In this document: positions 1 through 7,877 of the stretch, piece after piece
Numbering within the stretch: the first letter of the stretch is position 1
Layout: every line of letters starts with the position of its first letter
Assembly (NCBI GenBank): GCA_964588995.1
Contig: CAZPQM010000017.1
Location: forward strand, 1-27,951
Reading direction: 5' to 3'
DNA from: CAZPQM01 sp964588995
GTDB taxonomy: Bacteria; Pseudomonadota; Alphaproteobacteria; Rickettsiales; UBA8987
DNA: 27,951 bases
Notes under the pieces: generated by a model
What the model was told of the DNA's origin: nothing
Database searches by the model: none
What the model saw: only the letters and a program-made list of their open reading frames with translations
Translations under genes and position numbers: made by a program

Positions 1-2
1 AT

Positions 3-107
3 GGCGATGGCGATGGCGATGGCGATGGCGATGGCGATGGCGATGGCGATGGCGATGGCGATGGCGACGGGGATGGCGACGGCGATGGCGATGGCGATGG
101 CGATGGT
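3..107 (+). repeat. Hexanucleotide tandem repeat GATGGC encoding (Gly-Asp)n
   Basis: About 17 copies of a six-base unit, with a few synonymous third-position changes (GAC and GGG codons near 66-80). The array runs off the left edge, so its full length is unknown. The unit is a multiple of three, so copy-number change would alter stalk length without shifting the frame. Confidence 0.9.
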
Positions 108-350
108 CCGGTATTTGAGCCTGAGCCTGAGCAGCCGAATGGCCCGAATCAGAGTTTTGATCTCGACTTCGACCCGAACCTGCTTGCCCTTGACGTACGC
201 GATGAACAACGCTTTGCTCAACCGCTCGGTGCGATTGCTCCGGCAGCCGGTGACGACCTGACCGAAGCTTTCTGTCGCGTGGTGAATGTCGATGCTTCTG
301 CAAAGCTACTTTGCGGCGCAGGCGGACAACGCATCATCAGCTGGAAGTAA
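3..350 (+). CDS. C-terminal fragment of Gly-Asp repeat surface/exoprotein (probable TpsA partner)
   Basis: The gene enters from outside the window, and 115 codons plus TAA are visible in the third frame. Seen: 17 consecutive Gly-Asp pairs encoded by a GATGGC-type hexamer tandem, then a PEPEQP linker, then a non-repetitive tail of about 75 residues ending QRIISWK. The tail has two cysteines (residues 91 and 104 of the fragment, a CX12C pair). This frame is preferred because it stays open through non-repetitive, protein-like sequence to a stop that is followed by a hairpin. The Met-Ala frame beginning at base 1 stops earlier and looks like a shadow. Inference: the next gene is a two-partner-secretion transporter, so this is probably its secreted substrate. 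In HMW1-type exoproteins a C-terminal cysteine pair anchors the protein at the transporter, and this tail may do the same. The acidic repeat could be a stalk or bind calcium. Confidence 0.68.
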   Translation, partial: GDGDGDGDGDGDGDGDGDGDGDGDGDGDGDGDGDGPVFEPEPEQPNGPNQSFDLDFDPNLLALDVRDEQRFAQPLGAIAPAAGDDLTEAFCRVVNVDASAKLLCGAGGQRIISWK

Positions 351-371
351 TAATCCAATCTGATATTATAA

Positions 372-400
372 GGAGCGCCTACCTGGCGCTCCTCTTTATA
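372..400 (+). terminator. Hairpin after the Gly-Asp repeat protein
   Basis: GGAGCGCC (372-379) and GGCGCTCC (385-392) form a perfect 8-bp stem around a 5-base loop, 21 bases after the stop codon, followed by TCTTTAT. The T-tract is short and interrupted, so termination may be partial. Confidence 0.6.
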
Positions 401-469
401 CTAACCATTTATACCAACCAGACACTCTCTCTCCACGGTGGCGTGTTCGCACGTACATCGTTTGAGTGC

Positions 470-510
470 ATAAGCCCCTGAATTTCTTACTCAGGAGCTT
501 ATTTTTCTTT
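470..510 (+). terminator. Second hairpin with T-rich tail before the TpsB gene
   Basis: ATAAGCCCCTGA (470-481) pairs with TCAGGAGCTTAT (491-502), 12 positions with one mismatch and a 9-base loop, followed by TTTTCTTT. It lies about 120 bases after the exoprotein stop. It may separate a highly expressed exoprotein transcript from its transporter gene. Confidence 0.65.
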
Positions 511-536
511 GACTTTCGGCAGTTTATGACTAGAAC
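509..536 (+). promoter_or_regulatory. Candidate sigma-70 promoter of the TpsB gene
   Basis: TTGACT (509-514) and TAGAAC (531-536) are 16 bases apart, upstream of the GTG start at 570. The -35 overlaps the T-tract of the preceding hairpin. This is motif matching only. Confidence 0.35.
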
Positions 537-569
537 AGAGCTAGTATTAGCAAGCTAAGGGGAAGAAAC

Positions 570-2279
570 GTGCTTAAACAAACTGTCGCACTCTCATTAT
601 TATTAGGAACCTGCCTGCCCGCACTTGTACAGGCGCAATCGGTCGCACCGGGCGTCATTGACCGGGCGGAACCCGAGCGGATGATACCGCGGGACTTCGC
701 TCCGGACCCGATCCCGGAACAGGCGGAGCGCGATAAGCCGGAACTGGAGCAAGTTACCAACCCTGACGAAGTGCTGGCTACGATTACTCAGGTTAATTTC
801 ATCGGTGCGACCAAAGTACCGGAAGCTCTTCTGCAAACCATTGCCGAGCCTTTTCTCGACAAGCCGATCACCAAGCAGGATCTGGCCGAGCTGAAATATA
901 AAATCGCGCAGGAATATTATCGCCGCGGCTATACGCTGGTGAAAGCCGTGACGCCACAGCAGGATTTATCGGACAACGTGCTTGATGTGCGCATCGTTGA
1001 GGCGCAGGTCGGGCAGGTGCGCATCAAGCAGAATGACGTGCTGTATGATTACGTTGCTAATGCCATGCTGGGTTCGGTCGATGAGGGGCAGGTCTTCAAC
1101 GAGACCGATGCGGAAACGTTAGTCAGTGATATCAATGATTTAGGTGATGTGCGTGCGACCCTTAACCTTGCTCCCGGTGAACAGTTCGCAACGACCGATA
1201 TCGACGTGTTTATTGAAGAAGCGGATGATGATGTCAATTATCTGACCATCGATAATTACGGTGCCGAGCGCACCGGGCGCCATGTCGGCCAATTGCATCT
1301 GGAAGAGAGCAATCTACTCCGCTGGGGTGAAACGATCTACGGTGATGCCCGCGTCAGCGATGATGATCTCTGGAGTTTAGGCGGCGGTATTATCATCCCG
1401 ACCGGCCTGCACAACGTGCTTTTCCATACGAGCTATTACTATACCGATACCGATATCGGCGACGATCTTGAATTTGCCGGGATTGAGGGCGAATCGGAAA
1501 CGTTTGACGCCTCACTTTCAAGCGCCCTTATCAATACGCGCGACCGTAAGGTGCAGGTTCGCAGCGGTTTAGAAGCGCGCCGTCATGAGTCTACCGTGTT
1601 CGGTGCCACGCAATGGGAAGATGACGTACGCCGCCTGTATGGTGAGGTGAGTTATCTGGAGCGGGGCACTTCAACGATCTGGTATTCGGCGGTCCGTGTC
1701 AGCCGCGGTGTCGATATTTTCGGCGCTTCCGAGCAGAATAATATTGCGCAGCCCTCCTCTTCCGCACGTTCACGTTTGCGTGGCGAGCATGATAGCTGGA
1801 TTGTTCGCCCGACGGCGCTGGTTAACCACCGCCCGCAAAATATTCCGTTCTTCCGTGACGGTACGTTCAAATTATTTGCAACTGCGCAGCTTGCCTCGGA
1901 TGTAGTTTACTCCTCCGATCAGTTTATCCTCGGCGGTTATGGAAGTGTACGTGGGTTTGAACCGGCCCTTTCCGTGGGCGACGGAGGTTATTCCGCTACG
2001 GTCGAATACCAGCACGACATCCCGGCTCATCCGGCGGTTACGCTGCTGGCAGGACCATGGTTTGATGTCGGTACGGTCTATAACCGCGTAGAAGGGCCTG
2101 CAAATGGGGTGATTGACAAAACACTTTATTCGGCGGGTATCGGCATTGAAGCAATAGCGGATGTCATCCCACTAGGGGACACGACCTTACGGCTGGACTG
2201 GGCGCATCCGCTCGGCGATTATGACGAGCCAAGCGTCGATGATAATTTCTTCTATTTCCGCCTCAGCCAGTTCTTTTAA
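570..2279 (+). CDS. Two-partner secretion outer-membrane transporter (ShlB/FhaC/HecB family)
   Basis: Omp85-superfamily TpsB porin that would export a TpsA exoprotein across the outer membrane. The start is GTG with a Shine-Dalgarno AAGGGGAAG about 5 bases upstream. Residues 1-23 form a signal peptide ending AQA/Q. Residues 24-66 are a charged, proline-rich region where the family has its plug helix and linker. A POTRA_2-type domain spans about 70-146, a second POTRA about 148-217, and the barrel about 223-569. The barrel opens with the family-typical DNYG...TGR stretch. The conserved loop-6 motif VRGF is at 460-463, and the protein ends in phenylalanine as expected for a beta-signal. Length (569 aa) is normal for the family. 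The Gly-Asp repeat protein immediately upstream is the obvious substrate candidate, in the usual tpsA-tpsB order. Confidence 0.9.
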   Translation: MLKQTVALSLLLGTCLPALVQAQSVAPGVIDRAEPERMIPRDFAPDPIPEQAERDKPELEQVTNPDEVLATITQVNFIGATKVPEALLQTIAEPFLDKPITKQDLAELKYKIAQEYYRRGYTLVKAVTPQQDLSDNVLDVRIVEAQVGQVRIKQNDVLYDYVANAMLGSVDEGQVFNETDAETLVSDINDLGDVRATLNLAPGEQFATTDIDVFIEEADDDVNYLTIDNYGAERTGRHVGQLHLEESNLLRWGETIYGDARVSDDDLWSLGGGIIIPTGLHNVLFHTSYYYTDTDIGDDLEFAGIEGESETFDASLSSALINTRDRKVQVRSGLEARRHESTVFGATQWEDDVRRLYGEVSYLERGTSTIWYSAVRVSRGVDIFGASEQNNIAQPSSSARSRLRGEHDSWIVRPTALVNHRPQNIPFFRDGTFKLFATAQLASDVVYSSDQFILGGYGSVRGFEPALSVGDGGYSATVEYQHDIPAHPAVTLLAGPWFDVGTVYNRVEGPANGVIDKTLYSAGIGIEAIADVIPLGDTTLRLDWAHPLGDYDEPSVDDNFFYFRLSQFF

Positions 2280-2297
2280 TCGCAGTTTTCGCTTGGT

Positions 2298-2585
2298 ATG
2301 AAGCGATTATTGACTCTGTACGCCCTCCTGCTTTCAGGGCTGATACTGAGTGACATCGTGTATGCACAAAAGGCGGAAACGCGTCCGACCGCTTTTAAGC
2401 AAGCGATGGAAAAATGCCTCGAAGTAACCGAAAATGCGGTGCGCATGGCGGGTAAAGTCGGCGATGTAAAACTGACCGAGAAATATCTGATCCGCTGTCT
2501 CGAACAGCATGATTTTCAGGTCGGCGTGCCGGGCGAAGCCCATCCGCGGGCAAAGCAGCCTTTACCCAAACCACCTTCCCCGTGA
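2298..2585 (+). CDS. Small secreted protein of unknown function
   Basis: 95 aa, beginning 18 bases after the TpsB stop, so probably co-transcribed with it. Residues 1-23 are a clear signal peptide (MKRLL, hydrophobic core, then VYA-Q). The mature part of about 70 residues is predicted helical, with two cysteines (one in MEKCLEV, one in IRCLEQ) that could form one disulfide in the periplasm. The C-terminus is proline-rich. There is no strong Shine-Dalgarno. I do not recognise the family. Its position suggests an accessory role in the secretion locus, but this is inference from adjacency only. Confidence 0.6.
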   Translation: MKRLLTLYALLLSGLILSDIVYAQKAETRPTAFKQAMEKCLEVTENAVRMAGKVGDVKLTEKYLIRCLEQHDFQVGVPGEAHPRAKQPLPKPPSP

Positions 2586-2692
2586 GGCCGAACCGTGCTA
2601 ATTGAGCACAAGGCACCTGTCGCTAGAGCACTCCCCGCCGCGCGCGATGATAATGCGTGCATCAAGGCCCAAAATATGCTCTCCTATAGGCT

Positions 2693-4375
2693 ATGAATAC
2701 CATACAGCAACTGCCTACCGAGGCGCTCATCAATAACATGATGAAGGCGATTCCAAGCGGCCATAAAGCGATTGATACGCAGGGGCCGATCTGGATGCGT
2801 TTCCGCAAGGACGGGGAGAAGGTCGCCACCTCGCTCGTTGAGCAATATACCAGCTGGGAGATGGGGCTGAAAGAAGGCTTCGATCATATGATGGGGCGGG
2901 TTTATCAGGAGACGAAACACTGGCAGACCGGTTCCACCATCGAGGTTAACCTGACCTATGACTGGCGGCGGATGCAGGAAAACCAGAAATTCCCGCCGAA
3001 TATTCAGCGCGGGTTAACAGGCATGTATTTCAGCCATGAAAATGTCGATTTTATGTTTCCGCCGACCGATATTGTCGCCCGCAACCTGCCGTTTGACAAA
3101 GCGCAAGAGTTCTTTGAAGGCCTGGTCGAAGTCGCAGGCGGCCAGAAAACGCCGAAGGGTAAGTCACCTTCTTATGAGCGTCACCTGTTCCGAGCGCTGC
3201 AATTCCTCATTGTGCTGAAAGGGGACCTTCAGATTTATCCGCTCTACCGCGCGAACCGGATCGTCAGGCCGGATGACATCACCCGCGATACCATTACCGC
3301 ACTTGCGACCGGGATGGCGAGCTGGATGAACAATCAGGTAATGGAGGATGGCCGGTTGCTGTATAAATACTGGCCGAGTAATGCGAAAGAATCGCGGGCT
3401 GTGAACCTGATTCGCCTGTTTATGGGCGCGCATTGTTTCATCAAACTCTATAAGCATTATCGGGATGAGAATTACCTGACGCAGGGTAAGCGTGTGCTGC
3501 GCTATCTTTTTGACCGGTTTTACAAGGAAGAAAACGGACTCGGCTTTGTCGATGAATATGGCAAGGTGAAGCTGGGGGCGAATGCGCTCGCGGCACTCTG
3601 CATTGAAGACCTGCCGGAGCATGATGCCGCTGAATACGCCAGGGAGGCGTCAGGAATCGCAAAGCTGGTTGACCACCTATGGAAGAACGAGGATGGCAGC
3701 TTTAAGACGTTCTACAAGCCGGAAAAGCGGAATGACTGCCAGAATTTCTACCCGGGTGAAGCGCTGCTCTACTGGGCCCATCGCTACCGCAAAAGTAAAG
3801 ATCCGGCGCTTTATGATAAAATTCAGAAAAGCTTTGAATATTACTACCATACCTACCATCAGGAAAAGCCCAACCCGGCCTTTATTCCCTGGCATACGCA
3901 GGCCTATTACATGCTGTGGCAGGACACGAAAGAGCAGGCCTATGTCGATGCGATTCTGCAGATGAATACGTGGCTGCTCCCGATTCAGCAATGGGAGGAT
4001 CAGAAATATCCCGATATCAAGGGGCGCTTTCACGATATTATCCGCCCGTTCGGCCCGCCGCATGCGTCTTCGACCGGGGTCTATATCGAGGGATTGATTG
4101 ATGCCTATTACCTCGCACATCAGGTAAATGATATGGCGAAAAAGGACCTGTTCGGGCAGGCCATCCTCCGCGGGATTCGGAGCCTCCGCCAGCTGCAGTT
4201 CAAAGATGCTGTAGATATGTTTTATGTTACCGAGGGCAAGCGTGTTGAAGGCGGTTTACGCACCACGGTGTATAATAACGAAATTCGCGTGGATAACGTC
4301 CAGCACGGGCTTATGGGGCTGTTAAAAGTGATGCAAAGCGACCTGCCGGAATATGCGCGGATAGAAGATCTCTAG
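2693..4375 (+). CDS. Unrecognised 560-aa protein, probable helical-barrel (glycosidase/epimerase-like) fold
   Basis: There is no signal peptide, so it is probably cytoplasmic. The N-terminal ~190 residues form a mixed domain with an RGLTGMYFSHENVDF stretch. Residues ~195-550 show repeated helix pairs with aromatic and acidic conserved-looking blocks: NFYPGEALLYW (351-361), IPWHTQAYYML (398-408), PFGPPHASSTGVYIEGL (452-468) and NNEIRVDNVQHGL (528-540). This resembles the layout of (alpha/alpha)6-barrel sugar-active proteins. The fold guess is inference and I cannot name a family or a substrate. A weak start context (no clear Shine-Dalgarno) leaves the start open, although coding character begins at once. 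The next gene is convergent, 44 bases away. Confidence 0.75.
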   Translation: MNTIQQLPTEALINNMMKAIPSGHKAIDTQGPIWMRFRKDGEKVATSLVEQYTSWEMGLKEGFDHMMGRVYQETKHWQTGSTIEVNLTYDWRRMQENQKFPPNIQRGLTGMYFSHENVDFMFPPTDIVARNLPFDKAQEFFEGLVEVAGGQKTPKGKSPSYERHLFRALQFLIVLKGDLQIYPLYRANRIVRPDDITRDTITALATGMASWMNNQVMEDGRLLYKYWPSNAKESRAVNLIRLFMGAHCFIKLYKHYRDENYLTQGKRVLRYLFDRFYKEENGLGFVDEYGKVKLGANALAALCIEDLPEHDAAEYAREASGIAKLVDHLWKNEDGSFKTFYKPEKRNDCQNFYPGEALLYWAHRYRKSKDPALYDKIQKSFEYYYHTYHQEKPNPAFIPWHTQAYYMLWQDTKEQAYVDAILQMNTWLLPIQQWEDQKYPDIKGRFHDIIRPFGPPHASSTGVYIEGLIDAYYLAHQVNDMAKKDLFGQAILRGIRSLRQLQFKDAVDMFYVTEGKRVEGGLRTTVYNNEIRVDNVQHGLMGLLKVMQSDLPEYARIEDL

Positions 4376-4419
4376 AGGGTTCGTATAACGTCACTCGTGG
4401 CTAGTTCCATAGGGCGCTT

Positions 4420-4875
4420 CTACCTCTTCACCTCTTCGACCTTCTGCTGGAAGAGGCGGTCGATTGGCACAAGGTTTTCCATGTTTGGCTCCAATCGGAA
4501 GGCGATGGGGAACATAAAGTCCGCATAGCCGATATTACTGCTGATATAACCCGGCGGCGGAGCAGGGACGGGGGAAGCAGCGCGCATCGCAGCGTGAATC
4601 GCGGCTTCCAGCGTGATAGAGCCAGGCTTACGCACAAAGGCATAGCGGAGAATGTTGCCCTCAGCATCCACCCGGATACGAAGAATCGCATCCCCTTCCA
4701 TGTCAAACGCCTTGGCCTTCTCCGGATACTCTACGTTGAGCGTGATATGGCGCGTTAGTTCAGTGACATACGGGTCGGTGGGCTGCGCGTGGGTTGTGAT
4801 GGGTTGCGATAATGTAACGGATGCCATACAGACGATGGTTAACATGACCGGGCGTAGAGACTGGAGATAGCGCAT
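4420..4875 (-). CDS. Periplasmic TonB C-terminal-domain-like protein
   Basis: 151 aa if started at the ATG at 4875. A longer open frame reaches 5019, but its first 48 codons run through a dispersed hairpin repeat and into the end of hisD, so they are unlikely to be coding. From 4875 the protein has a signal-type N-terminus (residues 1-30, ending THA-Q). It then has a TonB_C-like domain at about 45-130: a YPEKAKAFDMEG start, ILRIRVDAEGNI, then LEAAIHAAMRAASPVPAPPPGY. That pattern (basic YP..A, G.v.v.f.vd..G.i, A...a.aSPfP.pP) is the TonB/TolA-like energy-transduction fold. It lacks the long Pro-rich periplasm-spanning segment of a true TonB, so it is probably a TonB_C-fold protein of other function. 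Confidence 0.7.
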   Translation of the reverse strand: MRYLQSLRPVMLTIVCMASVTLSQPITTHAQPTDPYVTELTRHITLNVEYPEKAKAFDMEGDAILRIRVDAEGNILRYAFVRKPGSITLEAAIHAAMRAASPVPAPPPGYISSNIGYADFMFPIAFRLEPNMENLVPIDRLFQQKVEEVKR

Positions 4876-4898
4876 TAAACCCCTATCGCGTAAATAAA

Positions 4899-4933
4899 TC
4901 CTTCGGTTTCGTGCTAACGCACTTCGTTCAGGA
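4899..4933. repeat. Imperfect hairpin resembling a dispersed intergenic repeat
   Basis: TCCT (4899-4902) pairs with AGGA (4930-4933), and GTGC (4911-4914) pairs with GCAC (4919-4922) around a TAAC loop. On the minus strand it reads CCTGAACGAAGTGCGTTAGC and translates to HPERSALARNRR. This is the kind of peptide often mis-called from dispersed repeats in many bacterial genomes. Only one copy is visible here. Confidence 0.45.
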
Positions 4934-4945
4934 TGACAATGCGAA

Positions 4946-6250
4946 TCAAGCGTTATCCAGCGCATCAAGACGTTTTTGCATAGACAGGGCATGGGCTCCG
5001 AGTCCTTCTTCTTCGGCAAATAAGGTGGTTTGCTGGCCGAGCTGGCGTATGGACGCCTCCGAGCACTGGATAATCGAACTGCGCTTCAAAAACGCGAATA
5101 CATCCAGCCCCGAGGCAAAGGCGGCATTACCCGCCGTGGGGAGCACATGGCTCGGCCCGGCCATATAATCCCCCACCGCCTCCGGCGTATAACGGCCAAT
5201 GAATATCGCACCGGCATGTTTGATCTCTTTTGCTAAAGCTTCTGCGCCTTCGACACATAATTCAAGATGCTCAGGCGCGATATGATTGGAAAGCGCAACG
5301 GCCTCCTGAAGGTCACTCGTCACTACGACAAGCCCCCGGTTCTTCCAGCTTTTGCGGGCGATGGACTCGCGCGCGAGCTGGCTTAGGGTCTCCTCAACCG
5401 CCTGCTCAACCGCATCGGCATGGGCAGCATCCGGTGTAAGGAAAATCGCGCGGGCATTGGCGTCATGCTCTGCCTGCGAGAGCAGGTCGGCGGCGAGCCA
5501 TTCCGGGCTGACCGTACCGTCGGAGATGATAAGAATTTCCGATGGGCCGGCGATCATATCGATGCCAACCACGCCGTAAACCTGTTTTTTCGCGGCAGCG
5601 ACATACGCATTACCCGGCCCGACGATCACATTCACCTTGGGAATAACCCGGGTACCGTAAGCGAGGGCGGCAATCGCCTGCGCGCCGCCGATTTTGTAGA
5701 TCGTATCCACTCCGGCAATATGCGCAGCAGCCAGCACGAGCGGGTGCAGCTGACCCTTTGGCGTAGGCACTACCATCACCAGCTCAGCCACGCCTGCGAC
5801 CTTGGCCGGGATCGCATTCATCAGCACCGAACTGGGATAGGCCGCCATACCCCCCGGCACATAAAGTCCGGCGCGGTCTACCGGCCGCCATTGCCAGCCG
5901 AGTGTCGTGCCGGTTTCATCGGTGTAAAGCTGGTCGGCCGGGAGTTGCTTCTCGTGATAGGCGCGAATGCGCGCAGCCGCCGTTTCCAGCATATGAATCA
6001 GGTCGGGATCGACCGAATCCAGCGCCTTTTCAATCGCCTTGGGAGACACCTTAAGATCAGCCGAGCTGTATTCCGTCTGGTCGAACTTATTCGTATATTC
6101 CACGAGCGCTGCATCACCGCGCGTTATGACATCCTCGATGATATCATGCGCGGTTTCATTGATGATCGGATCGGTTTCAACCTTGAAGGTCAGGTGCGCT
6201 TCCAGCTGGTCGAGATAGTCCGGCTCGTTGGTCGAAAGGCGTTTCGGCAT
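4946..6250 (-). CDS. hisD: Histidinol dehydrogenase
   Basis: Catalyses the last two steps of histidine biosynthesis (L-histidinol to L-histidine with two NAD+), in the cytoplasm. The length (434 aa) is standard. All key residues are visible at almost the same positions as in the E. coli enzyme: zinc ligands Q259 and H262 (in LLSQAEHD), D361 (in AVGDYMAGPSH) and H420 (in GLGAHALS), and the catalytic pair E327-H328 (in IAPEHLE). The family glycine-rich stretches IVGPGNAYVAAAKKQVYG and DMIAGPSEIL are intact. It begins 18 bases after hisG on the same strand, so the two form an operon. Confidence 0.97.
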   Translation of the reverse strand: MPKRLSTNEPDYLDQLEAHLTFKVETDPIINETAHDIIEDVITRGDAALVEYTNKFDQTEYSSADLKVSPKAIEKALDSVDPDLIHMLETAAARIRAYHEKQLPADQLYTDETGTTLGWQWRPVDRAGLYVPGGMAAYPSSVLMNAIPAKVAGVAELVMVVPTPKGQLHPLVLAAAHIAGVDTIYKIGGAQAIAALAYGTRVIPKVNVIVGPGNAYVAAAKKQVYGVVGIDMIAGPSEILIISDGTVSPEWLAADLLSQAEHDANARAIFLTPDAAHADAVEQAVEETLSQLARESIARKSWKNRGLVVVTSDLQEAVALSNHIAPEHLELCVEGAEALAKEIKHAGAIFIGRYTPEAVGDYMAGPSHVLPTAGNAAFASGLDVFAFLKRSSIIQCSEASIRQLGQQTTLFAEEEGLGAHALSMQKRLDALDNA

Positions 6251-6268
6251 CAGCTAATGTTCCCTGAC

Positions 6269-6925
6269 TTACGTAATACTCGCATCGGCAAAACCATCGA
6301 TAATCGGCTGTAGCCGCTCACCCCGGGTTTTCAGCGCCGTCCGGTTGACGATCAATTGCGAAGAAATTTCCATAAAGCCCTCCACCTCCACTAAACCATT
6401 GGCTTTCAGCGTGCCGCCGGTGCTGACCAGATCGACGATATAATCACACAAGCCCAGCCTGGGGGCAAGTTCAATTGCGCCGTTCAGCTTGATACATTCG
6501 GCCTGAATACCTTTGGTGGCGAAATGGCGCTGCGTGATCTGCGGATATTTCGTCGCAATCCGCAGGTGACTGACCGAGCCGATGGGTTGCTCCGCCTGTT
6601 CTTTCAGGGTGGCGAGTGATAGCCGGCATTTGCCGATGCCAAGATCAAGCGGTGCGTACATATCCGGATAGGCATGCTCCTGCAGTACATCGCTGCCGGA
6701 GACGCCGATTTGCGCCGCCCCAAAGGAGACAAAGGTCGGCACATCGAACGCGCGCACCCGGATAAGCTGCACGCCCTCGCGGCTGGTGGTGAAGGCGAGC
6801 TTGCGGGAGTTGGCATCGAAATAATCCGGCTCGGGCTCAATCTCCATCCGCTGCAGAACGGGGACAAGCTCTTCCGCAATCCGGCCCTTGGGTAGGGCAA
6901 TGGTAATGAGGTCGCTATCGGGCAT
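6269..6925 (-). CDS. hisG: ATP phosphoribosyltransferase, short (HisZ-dependent) form
   Basis: First, committed step of histidine biosynthesis (ATP + PRPP to phosphoribosyl-ATP). Seen: the N-terminal ITIALPKGRI motif and the family signature LAPRLGLCDYIVDLVSTGGTLKANGL with its PRPP-binding part. At 218 aa it is the short form, which lacks the C-terminal allosteric domain. It is therefore expected to work with a HisZ regulatory subunit, which is not in this window. It is the first gene of the hisG-hisD operon. Its 5' region is shared with the divergent gene at 7059. Confidence 0.95.
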   Translation of the reverse strand: MPDSDLITIALPKGRIAEELVPVLQRMEIEPEPDYFDANSRKLAFTTSREGVQLIRVRAFDVPTFVSFGAAQIGVSGSDVLQEHAYPDMYAPLDLGIGKCRLSLATLKEQAEQPIGSVSHLRIATKYPQITQRHFATKGIQAECIKLNGAIELAPRLGLCDYIVDLVSTGGTLKANGLVEVEGFMEISSQLIVNRTALKTRGERLQPIIDGFADASIT

Positions 6926-6982
6926 GCACGCTGTCTAGCCGGTAACGCGCTAAATTGCAAGGCTGGGTGCAAATATCCCCGG

Positions 6983-7014
6983 TTAACGACTTCTTAACAA
7001 TTTTGGCGTATACT
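6983..7014 (+). promoter_or_regulatory. CtrA-type promoter of the 7059 gene
   Basis: TTAA-CGACTTC-TTAA (6983-6997) exactly fits the CtrA full site TTAA-N7-TTAA, and TATACT (7009-7014) follows 11 bases later as the -10. Box, spacing and -10 are the same as at 14443 and 22567. CtrA-activated promoters usually place the box at the -35, as here. The site also lies 58 bases upstream of the hisG start on the other strand. Confidence 0.7.
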
Positions 7015-7058
7015 GAGGAAAATGGCAGAAAACGTTAACAAAAAGTAAGATTTACCCC

Positions 7059-7877
7059 ATGTTTCGACGAATCGGCAGTCTGGTAGGAAAATGGTTTACC
7101 CGGAGCGCGTCCAAAACGGTGACGCAAAGCGCCAGGCAGGGCGGGGATCGTGTGGTACAAGCCTCCCTACTTGCAGGTGGGGCGGGGCTGGCTGCGGATG
7201 AAGTTCTGAACCATGGTGAAATCCGCGAGGAAATCGTCGAAGCCGTGACCGGCGGGGAAGAAAAACCGGTGATTATCAAGAATGAGGAAGGCCAGCCGAT
7301 GGTCTATCGCCGCGAGCGCGATGAAGCTGGGCGGCTGAATTATGTACCCACCGGCATGACGCCTGAGCAATGGGATCGGGCGCTCGCGCAGCATAGACGC
7401 TCGGAAAAAGCTACACCTGACTGGCCGGAGCGGATGATGGGCTGGATGGGGTTGGATCAGATGGGTTCCGCTTCCACCATAGGCTTGCTCGGCGGCGCTC
7501 TGGTGGCGGCTCTCGGGCTGGGTGGGGCCTTCGGCGGCAATGCTACTGCGGGTTCCAGCCTGCTAGGAACGATCGGTGGGGTGGTGAAATGGGTTATCAC
7601 ATTCGCGCTTGCAGGGCTAGGGATTGCGTTGGTGGCTGGCATCGCGAAGGGGCTCTTTAACCGTAGCGACGACGACACAGAACCCACTACCCCTTCCCGC
7701 GTAATGACGCAGCGCAACCCGGTGCGGGATTTCGCCCCCAGCCGCGATCAATATCTGCAACCACGCACGCGTGATGAAGCCATCGACATTGCCTCGCACA
7801 TCGAACTTACCGAAGAATCAGGCGAGCCGGCTATCGCGGCGCATCTTCGGCCGGAGCACGATATCAGCCGCGGTTAG
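7059..7877 (+). CDS. Unrecognised membrane protein with two transmembrane helices
   Basis: 272 aa. A basic N-terminal stretch (RRIGSLVGKWFTRSASK) is followed by a small-residue-rich segment, then a charged region (50-130). Two hydrophobic helices follow at about 138-165 (Gly/Ala-rich, ASTIGLLGGALVAALGLGG) and 172-195 (WVITFALAGLGIALVAGIA), then a soluble C-terminal tail of ~75 residues. The hydrophobic pair forms a hairpin in the inner membrane with both ends probably cytoplasmic. The family is not recognised. The CtrA-type promoter upstream suggests cell-cycle or motility-linked expression. The last 4 bases overlap the convergent pirin gene. Confidence 0.75.
   Translation: MFRRIGSLVGKWFTRSASKTVTQSARQGGDRVVQASLLAGGAGLAADEVLNHGEIREEIVEAVTGGEEKPVIIKNEEGQPMVYRRERDEAGRLNYVPTGMTPEQWDRALAQHRRSEKATPDWPERMMGWMGLDQMGSASTIGLLGGALVAALGLGGAFGGNATAGSSLLGTIGGVVKWVITFALAGLGIALVAGIAKGLFNRSDDDTEPTTPSRVMTQRNPVRDFAPSRDQYLQPRTRDEAIDIASHIELTEESGEPAIAAHLRPEHDISRG

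Noticed and set aside
1..261. Met-Ala repeat reading frame starting at base 1
   Set aside because: It is the same hexamer repeat read in another frame. The Gly-Asp frame continues further through protein-like sequence to a stop before a hairpin.
2595..2609. GTGCT-AATTG-AGCAC hairpin as terminator after the small secreted gene
   Set aside because: The stem is only 5 bp and there is no T-tract.
4876..5019. 48-codon N-terminal extension of the TonB-C-like gene
   Set aside because: It runs through a hairpin repeat and the 3' end of hisD, while a proper signal peptide starts at the ATG at 4875.
5420..6313. 297-codon plus-strand frame opposite hisD
   Set aside because: It is antisense to a perfectly conserved hisD and has a His/Arg-rich composition typical of a shadow frame.
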